Assembly: GCA_029204225.1 (NCBI GenBank)
Contig: CM055097.1
Coordinates: forward strand, 39,115,106-39,179,105
Source: Diphasiastrum complanatum
Taxonomy: Eukaryota; Streptophyta; Lycopodiopsida; Lycopodiales; Lycopodiaceae
Reading direction: 5' to 3'
DNA length: 64,000 bases
The notes below the pieces were generated by a model, which worked only from the letters and a program-made list of their open reading frames with translations, made no database searches and was not told the origin of the DNA. The translations under genes and the position numbers were made by a program. Of the stretch, positions 1 through 12,900 are shown piece after piece (within the stretch, counting starts at the first letter, position 1; each line of letters begins with the position of its first letter).

Positions 1-400
1 TTCCCTTGCTTGATATTTGTCGTCTTTTAATAGCACTCTCTAGCCCAATGACCCTTCTTATGGCAATAATAGCACTTGCCTTTCTTCTTTTTCCGCTTCG
101 TTATTACTCTCCCTGATCTTCATCATCATTGCCCCTCTTTGGAATCTTCTTGAAGCGTATTGTTTTCCCTTGGCTAGTAATGCCTAATCCTCAAGCGCGG
201 CTTGTCAAGATTTTACCAACTCACACCGTTGTTCCTCCTATAGTAAAATGTAGTGCAGGTCCTCAAAAGGTTGGTAGCCTCTCCCTCAACGCAATGCCAC
301 TCACAAACATTTGCAAGCTTTCAAATACATCACTCACGGCCATATGCACAAGTTCCACATTCCCATGCTTGATGTATGCGTCTACCCTTCATCAGCCCTG
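1..400 (-). pseudogene. copia gag remnant (zinc knuckle)
   Basis: Read on the minus strand, about positions 110-60 encode a retroviral-type zinc knuckle, CYYCHKKGHWAREC (CX2CX4HX4C), after a lysine-rich stretch. Further upstream on the same strand (about 330-230) is a gag-like segment, RERLPTFEDLHYILL, which matches the '[18 protein letters not shown]' type segment of the other copia gags in this window. Stops interrupt it. It is a decayed Ty1/copia gag lying inside IleRS intron 7, in the same orientation as the gene, and it probably continues beyond position 1. Confidence 0.65.
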
Positions 401-401
401 A

Positions 402-990
402 AGTTTAGAAGAGACGCTATCCATGTGCAAGCAATGGACCAATTTTTTATGAAGCAAGAGAAATGGAGGTAGTAGGTAGGTCACAGCAATCTTTACAGGT
501 TTGAAAAAAACATGATTTGAATAGGTCGGAAAATGTATACTCTCAGCAATGGGCTAGGAAAAGTTAATGACTCTTAACTAAGATATATTTTCTACTAGAT
601 TCTTTTGGTGATATGTAAGCTTAAGAATCAATGAGCTAAGAGATCTGTTATAGAACTCGTATTGTAGTTGTGCTGGACAGAAAAATGATTAGGTCTTCAA
701 CAAAGTTAAGTTCTTTTAAGGATGAATAGTTGGATGCAATAAGGTGGTGACAAAATTAGACAAACAAAGAATGTGTATACACTAGCTGAGAATACTGTCT
801 AGAATTTGCTAAGCTTTCAACAGAGGCAAGTATCTTTACAGTATGGATAGTTAGATAACAAGATTAGACAATTAAAAATGTGTATATTTTAGCTGAAATT
901 AAATTACAGTTTTGTGATGTCCTGCAACTTTAGAACAGTGGGAGCAAGGACGTTAGCTACAAGAAATTTAACAAACACAAATATATGGAC
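402..990. other. IleRS intron 7, no gene seen
   Basis: AT-rich intron sequence between exon 7 and the gag remnant at the window edge. I see no coding similarity on either strand. Confidence 0.5.
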
Positions 991-1092
991 ATACCAGCTA
1001 GGAACTGCTTTGTACAGTAAAGGAGTATCAGAACGCCAGCAAAAAGGATATGAATGCATGATGCTTCCAGCACCTACAAGTCTTCCCATAGC
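991..1092 (-). CDS. IleRS: IleRS exon 7
   Basis: 34 codons between an ACAG acceptor and a GT donor at 990-989. It encodes [20 protein letters not shown] followed by [13 protein letters not shown], the [13 protein letters not shown] block that returns the chain from CP1 to the catalytic core. The next exon (usually starting V..EKLKD) was not found in 1-990, so intron 7 continues beyond the window. The exact donor (TAT|GTCCAT) is the least certain border of this exon. Confidence 0.88.
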
Positions 1093-4000
1093 CTGTTTGG
1101 AAATGCGACATTGAAACAATCTCCAGACTATCTTGGTCAGAAACCATCAAAACAAGCAAAACAAACAGTCCTCTAAATAGAAACTTTGAACCACAAAACT
1201 TGACATACGACAGATCAAACAAAGCAAGGTAGAAAAATACAACATTAACATGCAAGTCTCGGTATGTGTCCGCGTTATGATTATTGAAAAAAAAGATTGT
1301 ATATTACGTATCCATTATTGGCCATTTTTGGGTCTCTTATGAAGGTGTAAACAGCAATGCAAGGTGACAAAAACAAACAACAAAGACGTTACCTTCACCA
1401 TGGAGATAATATCCTTGTCTGCTTCCTTCACATAACGACCTTTGAAATCCTTTGCCTTTTCTGTGAAGCATCCATCAATGTCCACAGGATCTGGCAATTC
1501 TTCACCCTGAAATATGTGCATGTTCAACCGTCAGCTGCAATATTTTTTGCTGATTTTGTTCTACTTCTGTCAGGGACATTACAAACAGCACATAGTAATT
1601 GATTGAGCTTCAGTCAATGAGCTGGACCAGCAATAAGCCATTCTTATTGAATACCCTTGCTTTGGTCAATCATTCTTTGCTGGACTATTCTGAAGTCTAT
1701 GTTTGAAACAGTGGATTCAGCCAGGCTTGTGTATTTGCAAAACTGGTTACATACTCTCAAGATGGAAGCAGGTGCAACAATTGGTGATCATATCACAAAG
1801 GTCAAGGACCTAATTGACCAGCTTGCTCCAGTTGGAGAGACAGTAAGTGACATGAGTATTGTCCCCATAGTCTTGAATAGCTTGTCATTCAACTATCAAG
1901 ACTATGTGATGTCCCTTTCTGCTAGGGAGAAACTCCCAACCTTTGGGGAGTTATGTGGTCTTCTTTTACAGGAGGAGATGAGAAGGAAGAATCTTTTTGA
2001 AAGGGAAGATAATCCAGAACATGCATTTGCTTCTAAGAAGAAGCAGAACTTTCAGAAGAAAGGAAAAGGCAAAGGGAAGAACTCAAAGCAAAGCTTGGAG
2101 CAGCAAGTGTCCAAGTTACAAGTTGGAGAGGAGTCAAGCACCAATTCCTCATCTACACCCAAGAGGAAGGGCAACTGCAACTATTGTGGCAAGTATGGGC
2201 ATTTTGCTTTTGAATGCAGGAAGAGGCAAAGTGATCAGAATAAGGGAAAGAACCAGCAGGGTCAAAGTTGCAGGAGAAGAGCAATCTGGTGGGCTTGATC
2301 TATTCACCGCAGCCCTATCATCTGAATCCACATTCGGTGGATGGTATATTGAACCTGGAGCCTCAAAGCACATGACACATAGACATTGGTTCAACACCTA
2401 TGAGGAGACAGGAGATGGTCAACAGGTATGCCTTGGAGATAACTCTACACATGAGGTGAGGGGCAAAGGCATAGTTCCAGTGCAGCTGTCATCAGGTGAG
2501 GTGAAGGTAATCAAGAGTGTGTTGCATGTACCAGGGTTGGCTAAGAACTTGCTTTTTGTTGGTGCCATTACCAAACAAAACATTCTGGTGGAGTTTGACG
2601 AATCTACCTGTTTGGTAAAAGAGAAAGATCAAAGCTTCAAGGTGGTAGCCAAGGGAATGCAAGAAGGGGGTCTATACAAGCTTTACGCAACCATTCCTAG
2701 CCAAGAGGCCTTGTCAGCAAGGGATACTAATCAGGACAAGCTTTGGCACGAGAGGTATGGTCATTTGAGCTATCAAAGTTTACAAGTTAGCTGAAATCTG
2801 AAGCGTTCAAATACTTCAAACAGTGGAAAGCTTTGGTGGAAAACCACACAGGGAAGAGGTTAAAGACTCTCAGGTCAGATAAGGGTGGTGAGTATATTTC
2901 TGATGAGTTCAAAGATCTTTGCAACGCATGTGGGATAAAGAGACAGTTTACCGCTCCACATACACCGCAGCAGAACGGCGTGGCTGAGCGGAAAAACAGG
3001 TCTATAGTTGAGTGCGAGGAGCATGCTCAAGGCAAAGAGGTTGCCGAATTCCTTTTGGGCGGAAGCGGTAGCAACTGTTGTTTTTCTATTGAATAGAAGC
3101 CCAACCAAAGCGGTTAAAGGAATCACGCCTGAAGAAGCATATAGTGGCAACAAGCCCAAAGTGGGCAGCCTACGAGTATTTGGGTGTACAGCATATGCAC
3201 ATATACCAAAGGACTTGCAGAAGAAACTTGATGCAAAATCCGTGAAGTGTTCTTCCTTGGGTATAGTGAAGGTGAGAAAGCCTATGTGCTATATGATCTC
3301 GAAAACAGGAAGAAGATCCTAAGTCGAGATGTTATCTTTGATGAAGAGCATTCACCCAAGATACAGGAGCAGGAGAAAGATGGAACTTCTCAGTTCCTAC
3401 CCTTGATTAATTCCACGGATGAGGATCCTAGTCAAGAGTCCTGTGAGCCTCAAGTGCATCAACAGGAAACCGAACATACTAGTTTGAGACCTCTTTTTGG
3501 CCAAGTACCAGAAGCTAACATTGGGGACAAACGGAAGACTAAGACAGTACCATGGGATACGTGGTCACCATCCACATCGCCTACCGCTAGGAAGAAGCTA
3601 CCTAGGTGGTATTGGGAAGCAATCAAAGAAGGTCAAATGATGGAAGAAGGAGAGAGCAGTGAACAGGGTGCCCGAAGATTTCTTAGGTCTCATGAGAGAC
3701 AAGAGACTAACTTTGCTCTTATGTCCACTATTCTGGATGCAGATGAGCCGCAGTTCTTTCACAAAGCCGTGAAGGAAAAGGTATGGCAACATGCCATGCA
3801 GGAGGAGTACGACTCCATTGTCAAGAATGACACATGGGAGCTCACTACATTGCCAGAAGGGAAGCAACCAATAGGTTGCAAGTAGGTCTATAAGACCAAG
3901 TTTCATGCCAAGAACAGTGGACAAGTACAAGACAAGGTTGGTGGCAAAAGGCTACGCCCAGCAGGAGGGGCTAGACTATGATGAGACATTCGCACCTGTT

Positions 4001-7000
4001 GCTAAGATGACATCTATCAGGACCGTTTTGGCCTTAGCCTCATATTTTGATTGGGATGTCCATCAAATGGATGTCAAGAGTGCCTTTCTTAATGGGCACA
4101 TACAGGAGGAGGTTTACACGGAACAACCGCAGGGGTTTGAGATAACAGGCAAGGAGAATCTGGTTTGCAGGCTTAGAAAAGCCTTGTATGGCGCCAAGGG
4201 CTTGGTATAGCCGAATTGACGAGTACTTTGCAAGGCAAGGGTTTGGGAAGAGTAAGTTTGATTGCAATCTTTATGTCTTTAGGGAAGGAGAAGACTTTGT
4301 GGTGGTTGTGCTCTATGTGGATGATCTACTCATCACGGGACGCAATTGCTTGTGTTAAAAAAAATCTTTCTAATGAGTTTGAGATGAAAGATTTGGGTTT
4401 GCTACACTATTGCCTAGGAGTTGAGGTTTGGAAAGGGAAGCGTTGTCTTTTTATCTCACAGGCAAAGTATGCACATAAATTATTTGAAGAGGTTTAACAT
4501 GCAAGAAAGCAAACCAATTAGCACACCCATGGATGTAAGCAACAAGCCATCAAGAGATGATGGTGCAGCATCTGCAGATGAGACTCTCTATCGTCAATTG
4601 GTGGGCAGCCTGATTTATCTTACTACCACCAGGCCAGATATTGCTTATGCGGTTGGGATTGCAAGTCAATTCATGAGTAAGCCTACCGAAGCACATTGGA
4701 AGGCAGCCAAGCGGATCCTACGATATGTGAGAGGGACAATGACTTATGGGATTGGATACACAGATGATGGGGACCTTCAGCTTGAAGGTTATTCAAATTC
4801 TGATTGGGCAGGTGTTAGAGACGATCGGAGATCGATGATAGGCTATTGTTTTAGCCTGGGTTCAGGGGCTATATCATGGTGCAGCAAGAAGCAGCCTACT
4901 ATTGCTCTATCATCTACCGAAGCTGAGTACAGGGCGACTACGAGGTCCGCTTGTGAAGCCATTTGGTTACGCCGTCTACTTGAGGACATGCAGATTGCTC
5001 AAGTAAGACCTACATTGTTACATTGTGATAACCAAAGTTGCATTCAGCTTGCGAGGAATCCAGTCTATCATGCACGAACGAAGCACATAGAGGTGGACAG
5101 CACTTCATACGAGAGAAAGTGCACAGTGGGGAGATCGAGCTAATTTATTGCAACACCAACGACCAGATAGTTGATATTTTTACTAAACCACTTAGTAAAG
5201 ATAAATTTAAAAGTTCAAAACTTTGTTGGGTGTCAGTTTGAATAAAATTGCCATTAAGGGGGGTTGTTGAAGAGTAATGCCTATTTTACCCCTTTGGCTA
5301 AGCACTAGTTAAGTTGTAAGTTGTACACAACTCATGGGGCATGTTATTAAATAAATACATGAGACCCCCCCTTTTGTAAGTTGAGTAAATTAGTGCAAGT
5401 GGCCCACTTGGCCAAGTAGCTCACTCCTATGGTTGACACCTAGACATTCTATGCATGTAAATGAGGTGCTTGCCTCACAAGGGATTGGGAGGACCCACGC
5501 CCTCCTCTCTCTCTCTAGCAATTCATTTCTTCTTCTAACTTTTGGTGTTGTGAGGTGCTTATGCAATTCTCCTTGTGTGTGATGTTTTCCATAGCCAAGT
5601 TTCTCAAGCTTTCATAGTTGATCTAGTATTGAAGTTAAGATACTCCATAGCAGAATCATCAGATTGTAGTTTGGAATGCCACTTGAAGACCCCCACACGT
5701 GATGCACTTGCCATTTGAGAGAGGAGCATGGATGCATCACAAGAGAGCTGAACCCCATCTGACATGCATGGTGACATATGGTTGCTCTATTCTATCAGGT
5801 GGGTGCACCAAAATTAAGCACAGGCCTATAATCAGCATCTTGCTTGGTCTCATGTCTATTGGGCACTGTATTTCTCAAGGGTATGGATGCTTCCTAAGCT
5901 CGCGTTGTTGAATAGGGAGAGTTTATTAATGAGCATGTACGTGCAAAATTCATTGAGGTGGGGGCACGAGTAGTCCAGGTGCTCATTGACCATGCTAGCA
6001 ATTGTGTGGCCATGGGTGAGCTTTTAGAGAAAGACTATCTTGCCATTGTATGGACCCCGTGTGTAGCACACTACATGGATATTTTGATGCATGACATAGG
6101 AGGCCTCCCTTGGGTATCCACCATCACATCCAATGCCATCTTCTTGGTCACATTTGTGACCAGAAGAAGAGGGCCCTTACCATGTTCAACACATATAACC
6201 TGTTGGTGGATCTGAAGAAGCCAGCACCCACAAGCTTTGCCTACCATTTTGTCATGTTAGAGCGGTTGCTTCGGGTTCACCATGCATTGCCCCATATGAC
6301 AACCAACCTTGAGTTCACACAATGACACTGTAGCAGTGAGCTGACTGGGCTCTGGATTGTTTTCAGAGATAATTTATGGCAATAGGCCAAGCAGCTGGTT
6401 CAGGTCCTGCAGCTAGTGTACAATGTGCTGAGGTTGATGGATCGAGAGGGTTCTACACTCGGCCTCATTTACAAGTTTATGGACAAAATTGGGGAGACCC
6501 TTCAGCGACCGATTTTTGATGAATGAGGTATACTTTTTTCTAATTTGTTTTGTGCATTTATTTTATGGAGGTGTTTTAGCATTGTTGAGTTGTTTTTTCT
6601 ACAATGAAATGATTACTTTTATTGGTTTCTGTAGGATGTCAGCTATATAAGAGAAGTGGGTTGACAGGTGGAATTTCTTCCACAGGCCCATACACGTAGT
6701 GCTCCTTTGCTTGAACCTATGTGGGCTACTTGAGCCTACACACAGACGCCAAGCTTGTGGATGGCTAGAGGACATACATGCAAAATGTGTCCAAGTTACG
6801 AATGTCCCCCAGTAGGGCTATCTACCCCATCTTGTTTTCAACACTCTTGTAATCGTCAACACTTGTTGTGTGCTTTTAACCCCTTATTGTTGTCTAGAAT
6901 TTGACAATGTCCCCTATCTTTGTGTATGTCAAGGGCCCTTGTTGCACAAGATCAAGAGAAAGGTGTTGGATTTTGAGCACAGACAAGGATGTTTCATCGG

Positions 7001-9876
7001 ATCATAGGGTGAGTATAATGAGTTTTTGCCAGAGCCACTTACATGGTCGGGTGTGGTGGGTAAATCCACCCCATACATTATTGCTCTTGCCACTCACATT
7101 CTTGCTCTTGCCACTGACATTCTTGCTCAGGATTGTTCCACTTTCGCTTGTGAGTAGAACTAGAGCACTTGGTCTCTTATGCACACAAAGAGATGCAACA
7201 AGCTCAACATTCCCCAACTAAACAGGTTGGTTTATTGCACCACCAAACTAAGGCAAGCCAGGCACACGCATAGAGATGGTACACCTATGCAGGTGAACTA
7301 TAAGGAGTGCCTTAGATCCAAACACTACAGCAAGTCATGCGCAGACAAAGGCTGCAGCCGATGATGAGATATTCAACATATCATCGATAGCTGGCACAAC
7401 ATGATAGGAGGTAGCGTAGGACCACTGGGTCCATGGCTAGGGCCGATATAGAGGATGCAAGAGAGGAGGGTGAGAATGAGGTTGAGAAGGGAAATGAGGA
7501 GGAGGCCCTGGATGATGAGATAAAGGATGCGAGAGGAGGGTGAGAATGAGGTTGAGAAGGGAGATGAGGAGGCCTTGGATGATGAAATGGAGATGGACAT
7601 GTGGGGTTTGTTGATCTCGATGCTGAGACACAAGCTGAAGCCTATATCACCTATACGTAGAGGGGGGGGTAGGCATACGGTACGCTTGATGGATTTGCAT
7701 GTTGAGTCGAAGACAATAGTAGAGCAAGGCAACATCAGAGTCAGAGGCAGGGGCAGAGGAGCAGAGGGAGAAGCGGCAGCAAAAGCAGTGGCACAACACC
7801 ACATCCTTGAGTAGGATTCCCCATCTTCTTACTCGTCCACCAATGACAATGATGAGGGGGGATCGTCATCTAATCATGATGCCTCTGCGTTGTAGGGATT
7901 TAGGGTTTTATTTCATGTCACATGATTCTATAAGTCCATTGTCCATCTATCAAACTCATGTACTTGGCCATTGGCCCACTCCTTGATATATATCAAATGG
8001 TTTATGACATACTAATAATTCTCATGAGGCATGTGTGGCTTCAATACGCTTTGTGTGATCTATTTAGTATTTCATTATTGCATCATATCTGATATCCACT
8101 TGTTAAAGTTTAAAATTCTTTAAATGCTAGCCCTTCGGCAATTTCTGGGCGATAGTTTATTGCGTTTCCCTAATTTTTGGATGGTAGTTTGCTTGTCCTT
8201 ATTCCTTTTGGCCATTCTGAATCAGACTAAAAATGTGGATTCTGTAATAATTGTGATATTAAGAAAAGGTTTCTAAATGACTTCTAGAAGGCTCCTTCAT
8301 AACTCGGTACCATGTATGATTATAATTTGTAAACAATAAACTAGACTCTGGACTATAAGAAAATCAAACACCATGCATCAATGATCATTGAAGGTCTGAT
8401 TCATAGGTCAAAGTGTTTTGAATATTTTTACAGCCTATAGGTATTAATTTTTTCCACCCTAACACATACATGGAAAAAAAAAGATAAAGATAACATCAAA
8501 AAAGACACAACATTCTGATCCAAAAGGCTTGTTCTAGAACGTTGCGCATCTATGGGATCAAACATGTGTGGCCTTGATGATCAACTAGATGTTTGTACTG
8601 AGGAGAGCACATTGCAGTACCACATCTTCAAGTGGACATGAGCTACTTCAATCTGCTATTACTTCCTTCTTTTCACATCGTCATCCACACAAAGACTGGT
8701 CTGACAATAGCTTTGAGGATGGGTAGTTGTCTCCTCCAAACGTTGACCCTACAAATTATCCAGGCAGGAGAAGACTCACTCCCCTCCCCACCATGTATCT
8801 TCATGGCAAACACGTCCGAGGGCTCAAATATGATCAGCCCAACGTACAACAACATCCACATCAATCTCCACAACTATAAACATTGCAAGATGTTTTAAAA
8901 ATTTATCCTTGTACACAATATCGAGCTATATGGGCATTATAGCGCTTCCACTTTTAGGAGACATCCACAAGAACGGCTCCAACTTTGATGTCACTAGTTC
9001 TACAAGAAGTCTGAAGAAAGCAAACTACCAAGCAGTGTTGTGCTCCAACCAACTTGATGGTGAGTCTGGGCACCTCTTCCTTGGAAAAAAGTGCATGCTT
9101 GATCAAGAAATATCAGGTTGACTATTAGATTCGATTTCAATCTCATATAACTTTCAAATAAAAATGATCGATATTTGCATCATGGCCATCATGTTTGCCT
9201 TTGGTGCTTGACTCTAAGATCTACCCACATCAGTTTGATTTCCTCTCTTGGTAGCACTCCATCAACACTCATGATTCTTACCATGCAAGCTTTGGCTATG
9301 ATATCACTAAGCAAGCATGACAAGGAGTCACTAACTTGACATAGAGTACAATAGAATTCCCTAGATTTTGATACCTAGTATTGCTCCTAGTTCGTGTGTC
9401 TCCTCCTTATAGGGTTCCACTGGTTGTAAATACAAAAAAATTAGGATTTTTTTTCCATTTCCAATGTTTCGGAATGTTGCATTTAGGAACGCTCATTCTA
9501 GAATGCTATGCATTCAAAACATAATTTCGACACAACTTGGTCCTTATGATGCAATTGTATGACTCCAACACAAAAGCTTGCCAAAGAATTCTTGGCACGT
9601 TCGTCACATTTTTCACTTTTGAGGGCAAGAAGATCATGAAGGCAAGAACCACTGGTTTGATTTGTGCCAAAGAGTTACCTTTTGAATGATGCCAGCTTCC
9701 AAACAAACACGGTAATCATCCTCTCCAAATGCTGGAGCACAGTGAACTATCCCTGTACCACTGTCATCGGTTACAAAATCATCTGCCACCACCTTGAAGG
9801 CAACTTCTCCAAGTTCCAAGAAGTATTCAAACAATGGCTTGTACCTGCACCAAAATGACAAACACAACATTTTAGT

Positions 9877-9961
<85 letters not shown>

Positions 9962-12900
9962 CCTTTTGGCGTGAGTTTATCCCCCGTACCCCACCCCCTC
10001 TTTTGGACAATTTACATATCTGGAACGACTATGCTACCCAGCTTTACACTATACCCACTGATACACCCATCTCCATCTCTCCTTGACCTTCAGACTTCAC
10101 CTTTTTCACCCCTAATCTGGTTCGGGCAGCAAAACCCACCGAACCAAGACATTGAAGACCTTGAATCTGAGGTATTGATTCACGCCTCCGATACCCTTGC
10201 CCCTACATTATCCACTCTCCTTAACCATGTTGTTGTTGAAGGGTTCCCATCCTCTTGGTGCACCGACATCATACATCCTACCCATAAAAATAGTGACCCC
10301 ATTGTACCTGGTAATTACCGCACTATTATGATTGGACATGTCCTCGCGAAGTTATATGGCACCATCCTCCAATCTGCAGTTAGCTCAAAGGCAGAGTCCA
10401 GGAGATTACATGCTTTGGGTCAGGCAGGGTTTCGTGCTCATTATTCCACTACAAATCATATATTCGCACTTCGAGCTCTCATTGAGGAAGCTAGACACTG
10501 GAGAGAAAAGGTTTACTGTTGTTTTGTGGACTTCATGAAAGCCTTTGATTCTGTCCTACGCTCTTTACTTATCCAGAGACTCCAAGACCTGGGTTTCTCT
10601 ACAAATATTATTCTAGCCGTCATGGCTCTCTATGAGAGAGTTTTGGGTTGCTTTTGTCATGGTAGTGGCATTTCTGAGCAGATCCGGAGTACTATTGGGG
10701 TTAAGCAAGGATGCTCTCTCTCATCTGTTCTCTTTGGACTATATATTGACGAGCTAGAACAGGTCATCTCTCAGTGTGGTGGGGACGGTTGTGGGCTTGG
10801 GGACATTTTGATTGCCATCCTTCTCTCTGCAGATGATGCGGTACTAATCTCCCATACCAGAGAGCGATTACAAAGACAATTGGACTGTTTACGCACCCTC
10901 TGTACTCAATGGGGTTTAGGGGTGAACCTCTCAAAGACCAAAGTTATGGTCTTCAATATCTCTTGGGCCTCCATGCAAAGCCAGGAGCTTACCTTTGATG
11001 GACAGTCCCTAGAGGTGGTCTCTTCATACACTTACTTGGGTGTGCTCTTCTCTGGTCCTACCCGGCTACTTCTAGACTTGGGAAGGGCCACTCTTCCCTA
11101 GTCTAGCTGGAGAGATTCTGCTTCCGTAAGTCTAATCGGGATGCCCCAAGTAAGTGCAGACTGTTTGACACCATCGTCACCCCTTCAGCCTTGTATGCGG
11201 CAGAGATATGGTGTACAGGACTATCATCCTCACACTAGTCCAGCATTTCACGCTTACAAACCATGTTAGCTCGCATGATCCGAGCGAAGCCCTTGATTCC
11301 ACATGAGATCATCCTTGCGGAGTTTTCCACCCCCATATTACCTCCTGCTACAGCTCGTATCACATCTTTTTTTCAGCAGCAGCGCTAGATGATATTAGTC
11401 TACTCCTGACAACTATTTTGCTTCCACTTATGGACAGTTGGCAGTTTGTAGTTTACAGTTATATTACTCATTTTCTTATGCATAGGACTCGCCCATCTGT
11501 ATCCCCAGACCATCTGAGTTCACCTTTTTCACGTCTGATATGGTCCTTACACCCATCAAGAGAATGAAGTCCCATAAGGCTAGAGATATTGAAGACCTTG
11601 AATCTGAACTCTTGAGTCATGTTGCCGACTTACTTTCTCCCACACTAGCCACCCCCCTCGATTCCACAATTGTCTCTCTCTTGGTGCACCATCCACAAAA
11701 ATGGTGACCCCATGCTTCATGATAACTATCACACTATCATGATTGGGTATGTTCTTGCAAAGCTATATGGTACCATCCTTCAGTCTACAGTGAGCTCAAA
11801 GGTGGAATCCCTATGGGCTTTGATCGAGGAAGCGAACCACAGGAAAGAGAAGGTTTATTGTTGTTTTGTGGACTTCAGGAAAGCCTTTAAATTTGTCCCA
11901 TGCTCCCTGCTCATTCAGTGACCTTGTGACCTTCGCTTCTTCACTGACAGAATTTTGGCTATGATGGCTCTTTATGAGCGAGTCTTGGGTTGTTTCCGAC
12001 ATGGAAATGGTATTTCTGAGCACATTTGGAGCACCATTGGGGTGAAGCAAGGTTGTTCCCTTTCACTGGTTCTTTTTGGATTATATATTGATGAGTTGGA
12101 GAGAGTCACCTCACAATGTAGTGGATCTGGTTGTAAACGTGGTGACATCTCTTTATGCCGATGATGTGGTACTAGTCTCCCCAACTAGACAGGGGTTACA
12201 AAGGCAGTTGGATTGCTTACAGGTCATTTGTACTCAATGGGGCTTGGGAGTGAACATTGCAAAGACCAAGGTTATGGTCTTCAACACTTCTAGAGCTTTC
12301 ATGTAATACCCATGTTAGTTTAGTTCCATTCATATTGCTGCAGTTTTACACGCATTGTCGCACAGTTTGCAGAAATACTCTATTATCGAAGACAGGCAAG
12401 AGAAAGGCAGTCTGACTTGTCTGGGAAACCCGACTTGGCCGACTTATCGGGGAGTCCGACTTATCGACTCAACCGACTGTGGTCGGGAACCATCAAAAGA
12501 CTATCCTGACTATCGGCAGCGACACGCTCGACTCCAAATAGTCGAAGCCTTCTCACGCCCACGTCCTGTACTGTGCAACTACTTGGACAATGACAACAGT
12601 AGCCACGATCTATTCCAGACGGCGCAACGGCTCCATGCCATCCTCTTAAACATACATCTGCACAAATGTAAATTGTATATAGTTGATCATTGTAATCAAT
12701 TAATATATTCCAATGCATGTAATGCCAATTGATGCCAAACGAAATAAGCCGATTCCATATACGCTCGAGCGCCCATAGACACCGAGACGACAGCTTATCA
12801 GAGATAGACATAGTAGATGCTTTCAAGCATTGATTCTTTCCTTTTAGACTGATTGTCACTATAAGCTCATAGTTGTTACAGATCGTAGTTAGCTTTGTGA

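Larger units (their letters stand above)
1657..5661 (+). mobile_element. Ty1/copia element A, 5'-truncated, in IleRS intron 5
   Basis: Domain order gag - protease - integrase - reverse transcriptase - RNase H identifies Ty1/copia. The copy is antisense to IleRS. It lacks the 5' LTR, primer site and gag start: homology begins abruptly near 1657. A polypurine tract (about 5251-5263) is followed by a TGTTGAAGAG LTR start. The middle of integrase is deleted at about 2790. Frameshifts lie near 2280, 3050, 3245, 4195, 4310 and 5110 and there is a stop at 3883, so this copy cannot be autonomous. Confidence 0.9.

Noticed and set aside
8506-9515. Possible small inverted-repeat transposon
   Set aside because: Related words (GTTCTAGAACG, ATTCTAGAATG, ATTCCGAAAC) occur near both ends and at 13800, but they do not align as proper terminal inverted repeats and no target duplication is seen.
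9794-9984. N-terminal extension of the LINE L1 open frame
   Set aside because: It reads antisense through IleRS exon 5 and then Ser-Leu repeats from the (TC)n tract; homology to the LINE starts only after that.
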